Shown here piece after piece: positions 1 through 8,794 of a stretch of 18,823 bases of DNA. The DNA comes from CAJQQY01 sp964352225 (GTDB taxonomy: Bacteria > Bacteroidota > Bacteroidia > Chitinophagales > Saprospiraceae): assembly GCA_964352225.1 (NCBI GenBank), contig CAYGRM010000096.1, forward strand, positions 1-18,823, read 5' to 3'. Below the pieces are notes generated by a model that was not told where the DNA came from, did not search any database, and was given only the letters and a program-made list of their open reading frames with translations. A program made the position numbers and the translations under genes. Position 1 is the stretch's first letter; each line of letters starts with the position of its first letter.

Positions 1-555
1 CTACGAGTTGGAGCAGAAAAGCCTATCCCTTTTGATGCTAGAGTGATTGTAGCCACTCATCGAAATTTACAAGATGAAGTTCAGGAAGGAAATTTTAGAG
101 AAGATTTATATTATCGACTTTTAGGATTACCGATCAATCTTCCTCCACTCCGAGAACGAGGAAATGATATTATTTTGTTAGCTAATTTTTTCATTAAATC
201 ATTTATAAAAAATAATGATCTGCCTGAATTAACTTTTTCCAAAGAGGCAAAAAATAAATTATTAAGTTATGCTTTTCCAGGAAATGTTCGGGAGTTAAAA
301 GCGGTAGTAGAATTGGCAGCAGTCCTAGCTAACGAAAAAGAGATTTCTGAAAAAGATGTTCGATTTAATAGTATTAAAAAGGGAGCCAATTTCTTAAATG
401 ATGAAATGACTTTTGAAGAATATAAAAAAATTATTGTCTCTCATTTCCTAGAAAAATATGACGATGATATTGATTTGGTTGCTCAAAAATTAGATATAGG
501 AAAATCAACCATATATAGAATGCTTAAAAATGAAAAGGAAAGTATCATTGGTTAA
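1..555 (+). CDS. sigma-54-dependent transcriptional activator, C-terminal part (5' end outside window)
   Basis: The frame is open from the first base, so the true start lies to the left; 184 residues are visible. They hold the end of a sigma-54-interacting AAA+ domain: VIVATHRNL (sensor I region), FREDLYYRLLGLPINLPPLRER (arginine-finger and linker region, shown as FREDLYYRL and PPLRER), and FPGNVRELKAVVELA (sensor II). A Fis-type helix-turn-helix follows at the end (DLVAQKLDIGKSTIYRMLK). Proteins of this family hydrolyse ATP to remodel RNA polymerase bound to sigma-54 at distant enhancer-type sites. Whether the missing N-terminus carries a receiver domain cannot be seen. The FIST gene follows after 30 bp and a hybrid kinase with a terminal HPt domain comes next, so a response-regulator role downstream of that kinase is a reasonable inference. 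Family assignment is secure; target genes are unknown. Confidence 0.93.
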   Translation, partial: LRVGAEKPIPFDARVIVATHRNLQDEVQEGNFREDLYYRLLGLPINLPPLRERGNDIILLANFFIKSFIKNNDLPELTFSKEAKNKLLSYAFPGNVRELKAVVELAAVLANEKEISEKDVRFNSIKKGANFLNDEMTFEEYKKIIVSHFLEKYDDDIDLVAQKLDIGKSTIYRMLKNEKESIIG

Positions 556-585
556 TCTTCAATCAGTAACAAAAAAATACAACTT

Positions 586-1713
586 ATGTATATATCAAAT
601 AATCGTCTAGATCAATTAATCGACATCATTTCCAACTTAAATATTTCTCACTCAGAGTCTCTTCTCATATTAGTTGGAGAAGAAAGTAAAATCGATTTAA
701 CTAATCTTTTTGAAAAATTGAACACTAAGGATATATCGTTCTTTGGAGGTATTTTTCCAGGAATAATTTACGGAGAAAAAAATTTTAAAAATGGAGCAAT
801 CCTAAAAGTACTTCCGACTACATCCAAACCAATAATTATTAAAGGATTAGAAAACGACCAATTTGATATTACTAATGCATTGAAAAACATTTCATTCAAA
901 AATTCAAAAGTAACGCTACTTACTTTTATTGATGGGCTGACTTCCAACGTCGCTTCCTACCTCCAAAAATTATATCACCAATATGGAAACTCTGTGAATT
1001 TTTTAGGCGCAGGAGCTGGTTCTCTTTCTTTGGTTCAACAACCTTGCATTTTTTCAAACGAGGGAATATTTCAAGATGCGGCAGTTCTATGCCCAGTTAA
1101 TCTAGAAGTTAGCTTAGGTATAAAACATGGTTGGGAAAAATTAGAAGGACCAATTGTAGCTACCCGAACTGAAAAAAACATCATCATGGAATTGAACTGG
1201 AGAAATGCATTTGAAGTGTATAAAGAAGTAGTCGAAAAAGATATCCAGAAAAAATTTAATGATGAAAACTTCTTCGATATTTCAAAATGTTACCCTTTTG
1301 GAATTATTCGTGAGAATAGTGAAGACATCGTTAGAGATCCAATTGCAGTTGACGAAAACGGCTCATTGATTTGTGTTGGAGAGGTTCCAGAAAATACCGT
1401 ATTGTATATACTAAAAGGTAAAAATGATAAATTGATTCGCTCTGCTGAAATTGCAGTTAAGGATTCCATTGGTCATTTGAAAGAAAAAATTGAGCATACT
1501 TTAATTATTGATTGTATCTCTAGGACACTTTTTCTTGAAGAGGAATTTCCCAAAGAATTAGCTGCGATTACCAATGCGATGCCTTTTTCCGATAAAGAAT
1601 CTATACCGCAAGGAATTCTAAGTCTTGGTGAGATTTCATCAGGAGGAAGTGGGTTTCTTGAATTTTATAATAAAACGCTGGTCATTGGTGCTTTGACAAA
1701 AGCAGTAATTTAA
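586..1713 (+). CDS. FIST-domain signal transduction protein
   Basis: The 375-residue product matches the FIST_N plus FIST_C layout. The N-terminal half contains FFGGIFPGIIYGE, LLTFIDGLTSN and the glycine-rich NFLGAGAGSLS stretch with a following DAAVL. The C-terminal half begins near LNWRNAFEVYKEVV and ends with GILSLGEISSGGSGFLEFYNK-type residues (GEI and the NKT element near the C-terminus). No signal peptide or membrane segment is visible, so it should be cytoplasmic. FIST proteins are proposed small-ligand sensors, often suggested to bind amino acids, and are commonly encoded next to histidine kinases or cyclases. Here the gene sits 30 bp after a sigma-54 activator and 42 bp before a hybrid histidine kinase, which suggests it feeds a cytoplasmic signal into that kinase. 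The ligand cannot be deduced from the sequence. Confidence 0.88.
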   Translation: MYISNNRLDQLIDIISNLNISHSESLLILVGEESKIDLTNLFEKLNTKDISFFGGIFPGIIYGEKNFKNGAILKVLPTTSKPIIIKGLENDQFDITNALKNISFKNSKVTLLTFIDGLTSNVASYLQKLYHQYGNSVNFLGAGAGSLSLVQQPCIFSNEGIFQDAAVLCPVNLEVSLGIKHGWEKLEGPIVATRTEKNIIMELNWRNAFEVYKEVVEKDIQKKFNDENFFDISKCYPFGIIRENSEDIVRDPIAVDENGSLICVGEVPENTVLYILKGKNDKLIRSAEIAVKDSIGHLKEKIEHTLIIDCISRTLFLEEEFPKELAAITNAMPFSDKESIPQGILSLGEISSGGSGFLEFYNKTLVIGALTKAVI

Positions 1714-1755
1714 CTTGTTTATAGCTGAAAGTTTTACTCCATTTAAATTCCAAAA

Positions 1756-4617
1756 ATGAAAGATAATACCAAAATAATCCAAGACATATCTCTACTCTAT
1801 GAGTTGTCACTTTCAGTTGGAAACTCCCTTGATATAAAGCAAAACTGTCAAGAATTTTTAAACATTCTGATAGCTAGAAAAAATTTAGGCTTTGCAAGTA
1901 TTTGGATAAAAAACCAATCCCAAATCAACCTAATTTATGGAACTCCAATCAATATTATTTTAGATCAACCAATGGGATTTGATCATTTTATTTGGGAACA
2001 ACTTCAAGGAAAAAATAAAATCATCATTCAATCGGATGATCCAGATTTCAAAAAATGTATTCAAGAAAAAAATATCGAAGGAGGTGCTTATGGTATTTTC
2101 AAACTAGCTGATATTGGGTTTTTAAAATTATACAAAACCAATATCACGGGTCATGAAATGATAGAAATTAATCAACTCGTTAATGTGATCAATAAATTTA
2201 GTTTACTCTTAAAAGGTTGCATCGCTCATGAAGAATTAATTTTAGAACAAGAGCAACGAAAATTTATGCAGCAGGCTTTGCAAGCAAGTCAGGAGAAGCA
2301 TCGGTTTGTAGTTCAAAATCTTTCAGAAGGAATTTTATTAACTGATCTAGAAGGCAGAATTACGTTTGCCAATAAGCGAATGGAAGTGCTGACAGGCTAC
2401 TCTAATGAAGAACTAATTGGTGAAATTGCTTACCAACTTATTGTCAGTCCCAACCAAGAAGAAATTATCAAAAAGAATATTGAGCAAAGAAAAAATGGGA
2501 TTTCTAATGATTATGTGGTTCAACATGTTCATAAATCTGGGGCCAAATGGTTGGGCCGAATCATTGCCTCTCCCTACAAAAATTCCAAAGGAAAAATTAT
2601 CGGAACGATGGGTGCAATTACTGATATTACAGCGCAGCAATTAGCAGAAATTAAAGTTAGAGAAAGTGAAATAATGCTCCGCAAAATTATTGATGCTTCA
2701 CTAGATGCTATCATAAATATCGATGAGGATGGACGTGTCATTGCTTGGAGTAAACAAGCCACTAAAATTTTTGGATACACTCATGAAGAAACATTTGGTA
2801 AAAAAATGGGAGATTTTATTGTTCCTCCCCAGCATCGTAAAGCTCATGAACGAGGGATGAACCATTTTCTAAAAACTGGAGAAGGGCCAGTTTTGAACAA
2901 GCGAATTGAAATTACTGGTTTCGATAAAAGCGGCAGAGAGTTTCCCATAGAATTGAGTATTTCTCCAATCAAAATGGAAGGCAAATATTTTTTTAGTGGA
3001 TTCATTCGAGATATTACTGATAGAAAAAAAGCAGAACAAGAATTAATTTCAGCCAAACAAGCAGCAGAGCAAGCTCAATTAGCAGAGCAGCAATTCTTGG
3101 CAAATATGAGTCACGAAATCCGTACACCAATGAATGCAGTAATTGGGATGACTCACCTTCTTTACAATACTAATCCTAGTGATGCACAAAAAGAATATTT
3201 AGACTCTTTACGATTTTCTGCTGATAGTTTGATGGGAATTATTTCTAATATTTTAGACTTATCAAAAATTGAAGCTAATGAATTAGAGTTTGAAAAACGT
3301 ACCTTCAATTTAGTTGAACTTTTGAAATCTTTACAACAAACCTTTCAATTCAAGGTAAGGGAAAAATCAATTAGCGTCGTGCTTGAGGTTGACCCAAAAA
3401 TTAAAAACCACCTAATTGGAGACTCCGTTCGATTAAATCAAATTCTGACAAACCTTCTGGGAAATGCAAGTAAATTTACAAACAAAGGAACTATTGGGGT
3501 AAAAGCAAAATTAGTCGCAGCAACAGGTGGTCAGTATGTCATCCAATTTCAAGTACATGACACCGGTATTGGAATTGATCCAGAAAATGTTGAAAAGATT
3601 TTTGAAAATTTCAAACAAGCTGATGTAAAAATAACTAGAAAATTTGGCGGTACTGGACTTGGTCTCACCATCGTCAAACAGTTGGTTGAGTTGCAAGGTG
3701 GAACCATTGAAGTGGAAAGCAAAAAAGAAGAAGGTTCTATGTTTACTTTCATTCTTCCTTTCGAAGATTCTGGCATTTTACAAACAGAAGTTTCTAACAT
3801 TGAAGATTCAGAATTTCAAAACTCAGAAGCATTGAAAAAGATCAACTTATTAGTAGTGGAAGATAATCTGACGAATCAAAAGTTGATCATTAAAATTTTA
3901 GAGTTGTGGAATTGTCCTTTTGATATAGCCTCAAATGGGTACATCGCTTTAGAAAAAACCATGAAGAAAAAATATGACATCATCTTGATGGATATTCACA
4001 TGCCAGATCTCGATGGTTGTGAAACTACTTTGAAAATCAGAGAAAACCAACAAAATAAAAATCACAATACTGTTATCATTGCATTGACCGCTGCTGCATT
4101 ATTGGAAGAGAAAAATAGGGCATTAGAATCGGGAATGAATGATTTCCTAACTAAACCTTTTTCTCCTCGCGAATTAAAAAAGCACCTAGGAAAATGGCTA
4201 AATATAAAGATGGAAGATACCACAGCTAATACTTATTTACAAAGTTCAAAAGATCAAAAAATAAAACTTGACTTTTCCTATCTAAAAGAAATGAGCCGGG
4301 GAGATCATTCATTTGTAAAAGAAATGATCGAAATATTTTTAAAAGAAGTACCTTTTGCCATAGGTCAATTAGAAGAAGAATTAGAGAAAAAAGATTGGAA
4401 AAAAATATCAGACATTGCACATCGAATAAAAACCAATTTTATGATGGTAGGCCTGCATGTTCAAAAAGAAGATGCATTAAAAATAGAAACTTTAATAAAA
4501 ACAGATAAATTCGCAGAACAAGAAATCGAATCTAAAATTAGACAATTAAAAATCGATTCTTTAATTGCTTATCCGATGTTGGAGAAAGAGTTAAAAAATT
4601 ATTCCTTAGTGGAATAG
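1756..4617 (+). CDS. hybrid sensor histidine kinase (GAF-like, PAS-PAS-HisKA-HATPase-REC-HPt)
   Basis: The 953-residue protein has no membrane segments and should be soluble. Order of parts: a GAF-like N-terminal region (about 1-165); PAS 1 (about 182-297); PAS 2 (about 308-425, ending FIRDITDRKKAE); HisKA with phosphoacceptor His453 in ANMSHEIRTPMNAVIG; HATPase_c with the N box near residue 570 (NLLGNASKFT), DTGIGID, FENFKQAD and GGTGLGLTIV; a receiver domain with VVEDN and phosphoacceptor Asp746 in LMDIHMPDLDG; and a C-terminal HPt domain with His889 in AHRIKTNFMMVG. All residues needed for a His-Asp-His relay are present. Since the HPt group must pass to another receiver, the sigma-54 activator encoded two genes upstream is the obvious candidate, although its receiver would lie outside the window. 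The FIST protein is a likely input partner. A bidirectional terminator follows directly. Confidence 0.95.
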   Translation: MKDNTKIIQDISLLYELSLSVGNSLDIKQNCQEFLNILIARKNLGFASIWIKNQSQINLIYGTPINIILDQPMGFDHFIWEQLQGKNKIIIQSDDPDFKKCIQEKNIEGGAYGIFKLADIGFLKLYKTNITGHEMIEINQLVNVINKFSLLLKGCIAHEELILEQEQRKFMQQALQASQEKHRFVVQNLSEGILLTDLEGRITFANKRMEVLTGYSNEELIGEIAYQLIVSPNQEEIIKKNIEQRKNGISNDYVVQHVHKSGAKWLGRIIASPYKNSKGKIIGTMGAITDITAQQLAEIKVRESEIMLRKIIDASLDAIINIDEDGRVIAWSKQATKIFGYTHEETFGKKMGDFIVPPQHRKAHERGMNHFLKTGEGPVLNKRIEITGFDKSGREFPIELSISPIKMEGKYFFSGFIRDITDRKKAEQELISAKQAAEQAQLAEQQFLANMSHEIRTPMNAVIGMTHLLYNTNPSDAQKEYLDSLRFSADSLMGIISNILDLSKIEANELEFEKRTFNLVELLKSLQQTFQFKVREKSISVVLEVDPKIKNHLIGDSVRLNQILTNLLGNASKFTNKGTIGVKAKLVAATGGQYVIQFQVHDTGIGIDPENVEKIFENFKQADVKITRKFGGTGLGLTIVKQLVELQGGTIEVESKKEEGSMFTFILPFEDSGILQTEVSNIEDSEFQNSEALKKINLLVVEDNLTNQKLIIKILELWNCPFDIASNGYIALEKTMKKKYDIILMDIHMPDLDGCETTLKIRENQQNKNHNTVIIALTAAALLEEKNRALESGMNDFLTKPFSPRELKKHLGKWLNIKMEDTTANTYLQSSKDQKIKLDFSYLKEMSRGDHSFVKEMIEIFLKEVPFAIGQLEEELEKKDWKKISDIAHRIKTNFMMVGLHVQKEDALKIETLIKTDKFAEQEIESKIRQLKIDSLIAYPMLEKELKNYSLVE

Positions 4618-4625
4618 AAATTTTG

Positions 4626-4671
4626 AAAAAAAAATACACCTTGAAATAAATTTTCAAGGTGTATTTTTTTT
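4626..4671. terminator. bidirectional intrinsic terminator between convergent operons
   Basis: A 16-bp perfect inverted repeat (4631-4646 with 4652-4667, core TACACCTTGAAA) has a 5-base loop. It is extended by an A run on the left (4626-4634) and a T run on the right (4664-4671). It begins 8 bp after the histidine kinase stop codon, and its right end overlaps the stop codon of the convergent PorP-OmpA gene. The A and T runs give a U tract in both directions, so one hairpin probably ends both transcripts. Confidence 0.9.
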
Positions 4672-6394
4672 ACTCCAAAATGACCTGTACTTCCACTCTC
4701 CTATTTTTAGCTTTTTCAAATTCACTCCGATTCATTAGAATTGGTTTGGTTTCTCCATATGAGATCATAGAAATTTGACTAAATGATACGCCTCTTTTTA
4801 ATAAAAATTCTGTAACACTATTTGCCCGTTGTTCACCTAATCGGTAATTATACATTTGATCGCCTTCATCATCTGTATGCCCAGAGATAAATGCTTTTGA
4901 CTCTGGATTTTGCAAAAGAAAGACCAATACCTCATTCAATTGAGTTTCGTAATAACTTTTTACAAATGATTTATTAGTATCAAATTCAACGATGGCACTA
5001 ACCGATTTTTTTTCTAAAAATTGTCGATGATTTTCTTTATTCATTCTTGGGCAACCATTATTATCAACCACTCCTTTTAGAAAAGGACAATAATCCTCCA
5101 TATCTGAAATTCCATCTTTATCTGAATCTGGACAGCCGCCCATTTCAGCTGTTCCCTTTAAAAAAGGACATTTATCTATCTCATCTAGTAAACCATCAGA
5201 ATCAGAATCTTTTTTATTAGAAGGACATCCTTGATTACTTTTTTCACCAAACAAATGAGGACAGGCGTCTATACTATCCCAAATTCCATCTTCATCAGTA
5301 TCTATACAGCCATTAAATCGAGCTAATCCATAAACCGTAGGACAATCATCAATTTTATCTAAAATTCCATCGCCATCAGTATCTTTCTCACCTACATTAT
5401 TTCTTCGGGGACTTGTATTTAAATATTCAAATTTTGCATTGGACGCTTTAGCTTTTTTCTTTTTATTCAAAAAATAACTTGCACTCAACTCCCAAGCACC
5501 TTTAGAATTAGTTACAGAATTAAGCGAAGAATTATTCATATCATAGCTTAAGACAAAAGTATTATTAGGTAAAATAATCCCAACTTCTAAAATCCAAGCA
5601 TCATTAATCCTATTGGAAATACCTCCCGTAATTGAATTGTTAGGGTTTAGTTGGTACTTTAATTTTGCTCCAATAATTTTTTCATGAGCAACTGATTGTT
5701 GATTCCAACTAAAATGAATATCTGCCTCTAATCCATCTTTTACAGGAATTTGAGTTTTGGCAAAAAAGCTCGTCCGCATCGGATAACTTTCTTCAATCGT
5801 TTCAAAAAACATATTGGAAGGTTCATTCAGGTGAGCAAATGACAAACCAGCTGAACCTTTTATTCTATTAAAAAATTTCGATACATAAATTCCAACTGTG
5901 GCACTTGGTAAGATTTGATTGGTTTTAGTAAATGCTTCGTTATTCGATAAATTAGGATTAAAACCACTTCCCTCAATATATTGATTATCAAACTTAAATA
6001 AGGTTGGATCAAATCGCTGTTGGATGATTCCACCGCTGGCTCCAATGGATAAAAATTCACCTCGATTTGATAATCTTTTTTGATAAGAAAAATTCAACAT
6101 AGCATGAGAGGTTTTTAAGGAAGCCTTCCCCGCATCGTTATGTAAAATATTTAAACCCCATGAAAATTTAGATATTTTTTGCTCATATGACAAGGCAATA
6201 TTTCTATAGGCATCTGGAATATCTGTCCATTGAGAACGATAACTCGCAGTTATTTTTTGATCATATTTCATAATCCCAATGGTAGCTGGATTTCGCATAT
6301 ATGCGCTTATCTCATTTTGAGAAAAATGACCATCTTGAGCTTGAAGAAAAATACAAAAACAAGAAAAAATTATAATTAAAATTGAAAATCTCAT
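4670..6394 (-). CDS. PorP/SprF-family outer membrane protein fused to TSP3 repeats and an OmpA domain
   Basis: The 574-residue protein starts with a signal peptide (about 1-19, cleavage near LQAQ). Next comes a PorP/SprF-type beta-barrel region (about 20-310) with the family hallmarks HFSQ, YMRNPATIG and YRSQWTDI. Four calcium-binding-type thrombospondin type 3 units follow (about 337-452; DTDGDGILDKIDDCP, DTDEDGIWDSIDACP, DSDSDGLLDEIDKCP, DSDKDGISDMEDYCP). The last part is an OmpA C-terminal peptidoglycan-binding domain (about 465-574; ISGHTDDEGD, LGEQRANSV, NRRVEV). In related bacteria PorP/SprF proteins act with T9SS, notably in secretion of type B-CTD proteins, while OmpA domains tie complexes to peptidoglycan. 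Here both functions are on one chain. It is the last gene of a probable operon, 35 bp after a type B-CTD protein gene, which is therefore its likely client. Confidence 0.92.
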   Translation of the reverse strand: MRFSILIIIFSCFCIFLQAQDGHFSQNEISAYMRNPATIGIMKYDQKITASYRSQWTDIPDAYRNIALSYEQKISKFSWGLNILHNDAGKASLKTSHAMLNFSYQKRLSNRGEFLSIGASGGIIQQRFDPTLFKFDNQYIEGSGFNPNLSNNEAFTKTNQILPSATVGIYVSKFFNRIKGSAGLSFAHLNEPSNMFFETIEESYPMRTSFFAKTQIPVKDGLEADIHFSWNQQSVAHEKIIGAKLKYQLNPNNSITGGISNRINDAWILEVGIILPNNTFVLSYDMNNSSLNSVTNSKGAWELSASYFLNKKKKAKASNAKFEYLNTSPRRNNVGEKDTDGDGILDKIDDCPTVYGLARFNGCIDTDEDGIWDSIDACPHLFGEKSNQGCPSNKKDSDSDGLLDEIDKCPFLKGTAEMGGCPDSDKDGISDMEDYCPFLKGVVDNNGCPRMNKENHRQFLEKKSVSAIVEFDTNKSFVKSYYETQLNEVLVFLLQNPESKAFISGHTDDEGDQMYNYRLGEQRANSVTEFLLKRGVSFSQISMISYGETKPILMNRSEFEKAKNRRVEVQVILE

Positions 6395-6404
6395 GTTGTT
6401 AATT

Positions 6405-6431
6405 TTTGTAACAATACTTTTACAAAGTATT
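6405..6431 (-). repeat. two overlapping, mutually exclusive inverted repeats between genes
   Basis: One perfect 8-3-8 hairpin (6413-6420 with 6424-6431, AATACTTT/AAAGTATT) overlaps the stop codon of the NHL gene. A second 7-8-7 pairing (6405-6411 with 6420-6426, TTTGTAA/TTACAAA) shares bases with it, so the two cannot form together. They lie in the 35-bp gap before the PorP-OmpA start. A role as weak terminator, processing site or translation control is possible, but the stems contain very little GC. Confidence 0.4.
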
Positions 6432-8767
6432 ATCTAAGAAGAGTTACGTGTCCAGATTGTTTTTTTCTTAATCCAAGAGTATTAGTATATTCTATTAAAT
6501 AAACATAATTTCCAACTTGGGCTTTTTGATTATCAACTTCCCCGTTCCATCCAAATGAGCCTGAAAAAGATTGAAAAATCATTTCGCCCCATTGGTTGAA
6601 AACCATAAAATTCAAATCTTGAATATTCCCACCTCTCACAAAAAGGATATCATTTTCTCCATCAGCATTTGGAGTGAAAGCAGATGGAANNNNNNNNNNG
6701 AATAAAAATTTCATTAGGTTCGATTGGTTTGATATTTCCTGGGTTTCCAGTTCCCGGAGTTGCTATGGAGTCATTTTCAATAAAGACCAAATCATCATAA
6801 GTTAGAGAGTCCGTACATCCATTTTCATCAATAGCTAAAAGAGAAATCGAGTACGTTCCTTCCACGTCAAATTGATGATTAGGAGATAAATCATTTGAAG
6901 TTTTTCCATCATCAAAATTCCAGAATGCTTCTGAAATATTTGAGTTTAGAATATTAAAATTAAATACATCATCTGTTGTTCCTTCATTTGCTGAAACTGA
7001 AAAATCAAGTTCAAAAGGAGGCAAAACGGAAATAGTCACAGGATCAGAAATGGTAACGATTCCAGATGCATGAGTCACTTGAACTTGATAAGTTCCTGAG
7101 GTATTAACTACATACAAATTAGTAATAGCACCATTAATAGGCCAGCCATCTCTTAACCATTGGTTATTTTCCTGAACATTAGAAATCAGCGTACTTGATT
7201 CATTTTCACAAAGAGTAGTTTCTCCTTGAATCGTAATTGTGGCTGCTTCAGGATTAGATTGAACGATTACTTCTATCGGTTCGGAAATACCAATACATCC
7301 ATTTTGGTCTTCGACTTCTACAGTATAATTTCCAGTTTCAAAAACGGAAATGGTTGGAGTAGTTTCCCCTGTTGACCAAAAATAATCAGCTCCAAAACTA
7401 GAGATTAAAATAACCGAATCGCCAGCAAAAAAGCTGGTGGAACCTACCGAACTAATAGTTGGAATGGCAGCTTCTAATACTTGAATAGAAATTTCATTGG
7501 AGGTAGTTGACCCTGAATTACCTGTTGCCAAAACTTGAACAGTATAATTTCCTGGCGTCAATTGATTCGTTTCAAAAACTGGATTTGAACTACTTTGAAC
7601 AATTTGATTATTCACATAGAAATGATAGGTAACATAAATATTTGGATTAGCGTTTATTGAAATATTTTCACCTTGGCATACAATCGGATTTCCTGAATTA
7701 AGTCCAATTGAAACACCTTGATCTAGGTTAGTAATCTTTCTAACTAAATTATTGTATGCATCACCCACATATAATTCCTGTGAAACTGGCGAAAAAGCAA
7801 TTGCCGTCGCTCCACTAAAAGTTGCATTTATTCCTTCTCCATCCATTGCACCTGTTACCCCCAAAGTTCCAGCATAAGTTGACACTTGACCACCTTGAGT
7901 AATTTTTCTGATCAAATAATTGTACCCATCTGCTACAAAAATATTCCCCAATGAATCAACGGTCATATCCCAAGGATAATTAAAGGAAGAAGATAAAGCC
8001 AAACTATTTTCACTACCTATTTGTCCTGTTCCGGCGATGGTTGAAACCAAGCCTGAAGGGGTAATTTTTCGAATTTTATGATTCCATTCGTCCGCAACTA
8101 AAATGTCTCCATTTTGATCCAACGTCAATCCGTAAGGTCTTCGGAATGATGCTTGGTTTCCCTGCCCATCTGCATCACCCATTTGATAAGGTTTGCCTGC
8201 TAGCGTTGTAACAAAACCAAGACTATCAATTTTCCGAATGATATGAGTCAAGTGATCTGCGATATAAATATTTCCAAATTTATCACATTCAATTCCTGTT
8301 GGATTTCCAAAAGTAGCAGCGGTTCCTATTCCATTGGAAGTTCCATAATTACCAGAACCGGCAATGGTTGACACTATTCCTTCCGGAGTAATTTTCCTAA
8401 TTTTATTATTACGAGTATCCGCAACATATATATTCCCTTGTGATCCAACACAGAGTCCCCACGGTTCATGAAATAAAGCAACTGAACTATCTCCATCAGT
8501 ATCTCCACTTACCCCTGTCAATCCTGCTATAGTCGAAACCGTTCCATCTAAATCAATTTTTCTGATCGTATGACTCCATCTATCTGAAACGTAAACTGTT
8601 CCATCTTTACTGATTGCAATACCATGCGGGTTATTGAAATTAGCATCAAAAGGAGCACCATCAGTAGAGCCAGCAATCTCGGGTTGACCTGCAACTGTCG
8701 TCACTAACTGAGCTTGTAGATGTATTGTTACAAAAATCAAAAAAAGGAATAAAAATAATGTTCTCAT
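6430..8767 (-). CDS. secreted NHL-repeat/PKD surface protein with gliding-motility-type (type B) T9SS sorting domain; interrupted by an assembly gap
   Basis: A signal peptide (about 1-20, cleavage at LQAQ) precedes about six NHL repeats (about 21-340; recurring NPHGIAI, GNIYVAD and IRKIT elements), which should fold as a six-bladed propeller. Ig-like regions follow (about 350-590), then a PKD domain near 590-670 (WNFDDGKTS, HQFDVEGTYSISL). After a run of 10 Ns the C-terminus continues in another frame as PSAFTPNADGENDILFVRGG, the CHU_C/gliding-motility-associated sorting domain, to the final VTLLR. The two halves are one gene: the domain consensus IFIPSAFTPN is recreated if the flanks overlap by three bases, giving about 774 residues. 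Type B-CTD proteins are exported by T9SS, usually with a SprF-like partner, and one is encoded 35 bp downstream. The glycosyltransferase gene lies 27 bp upstream. The propeller's binding partner is unknown. Confidence 0.9.
6690..6699. other. run of 10 Ns: scaffold gap inside the NHL gene
   Basis: Exactly ten Ns interrupt the coding sequence and shift the downstream frame. The bases on both sides read ...ATGGAA and GAATAAA..., which share GAA. Merging on those three bases gives the minus-strand codons for E-I-F-I-P-S-A-F, a perfect match to the sorting-domain consensus. The gap is therefore probably a placeholder between overlapping contig ends, not missing DNA or a real frameshift. Confidence 0.9.
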
Positions 8768-8794
8768 AAAAAATGATAAGTTCGAGGTGAAAAT

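Noticed and set aside
6430..6714. A separate 94-residue gene starting at MKFLF
   Set aside because: The apparent start is created by the N run; the sequence is the sorting domain of the upstream NHL gene.
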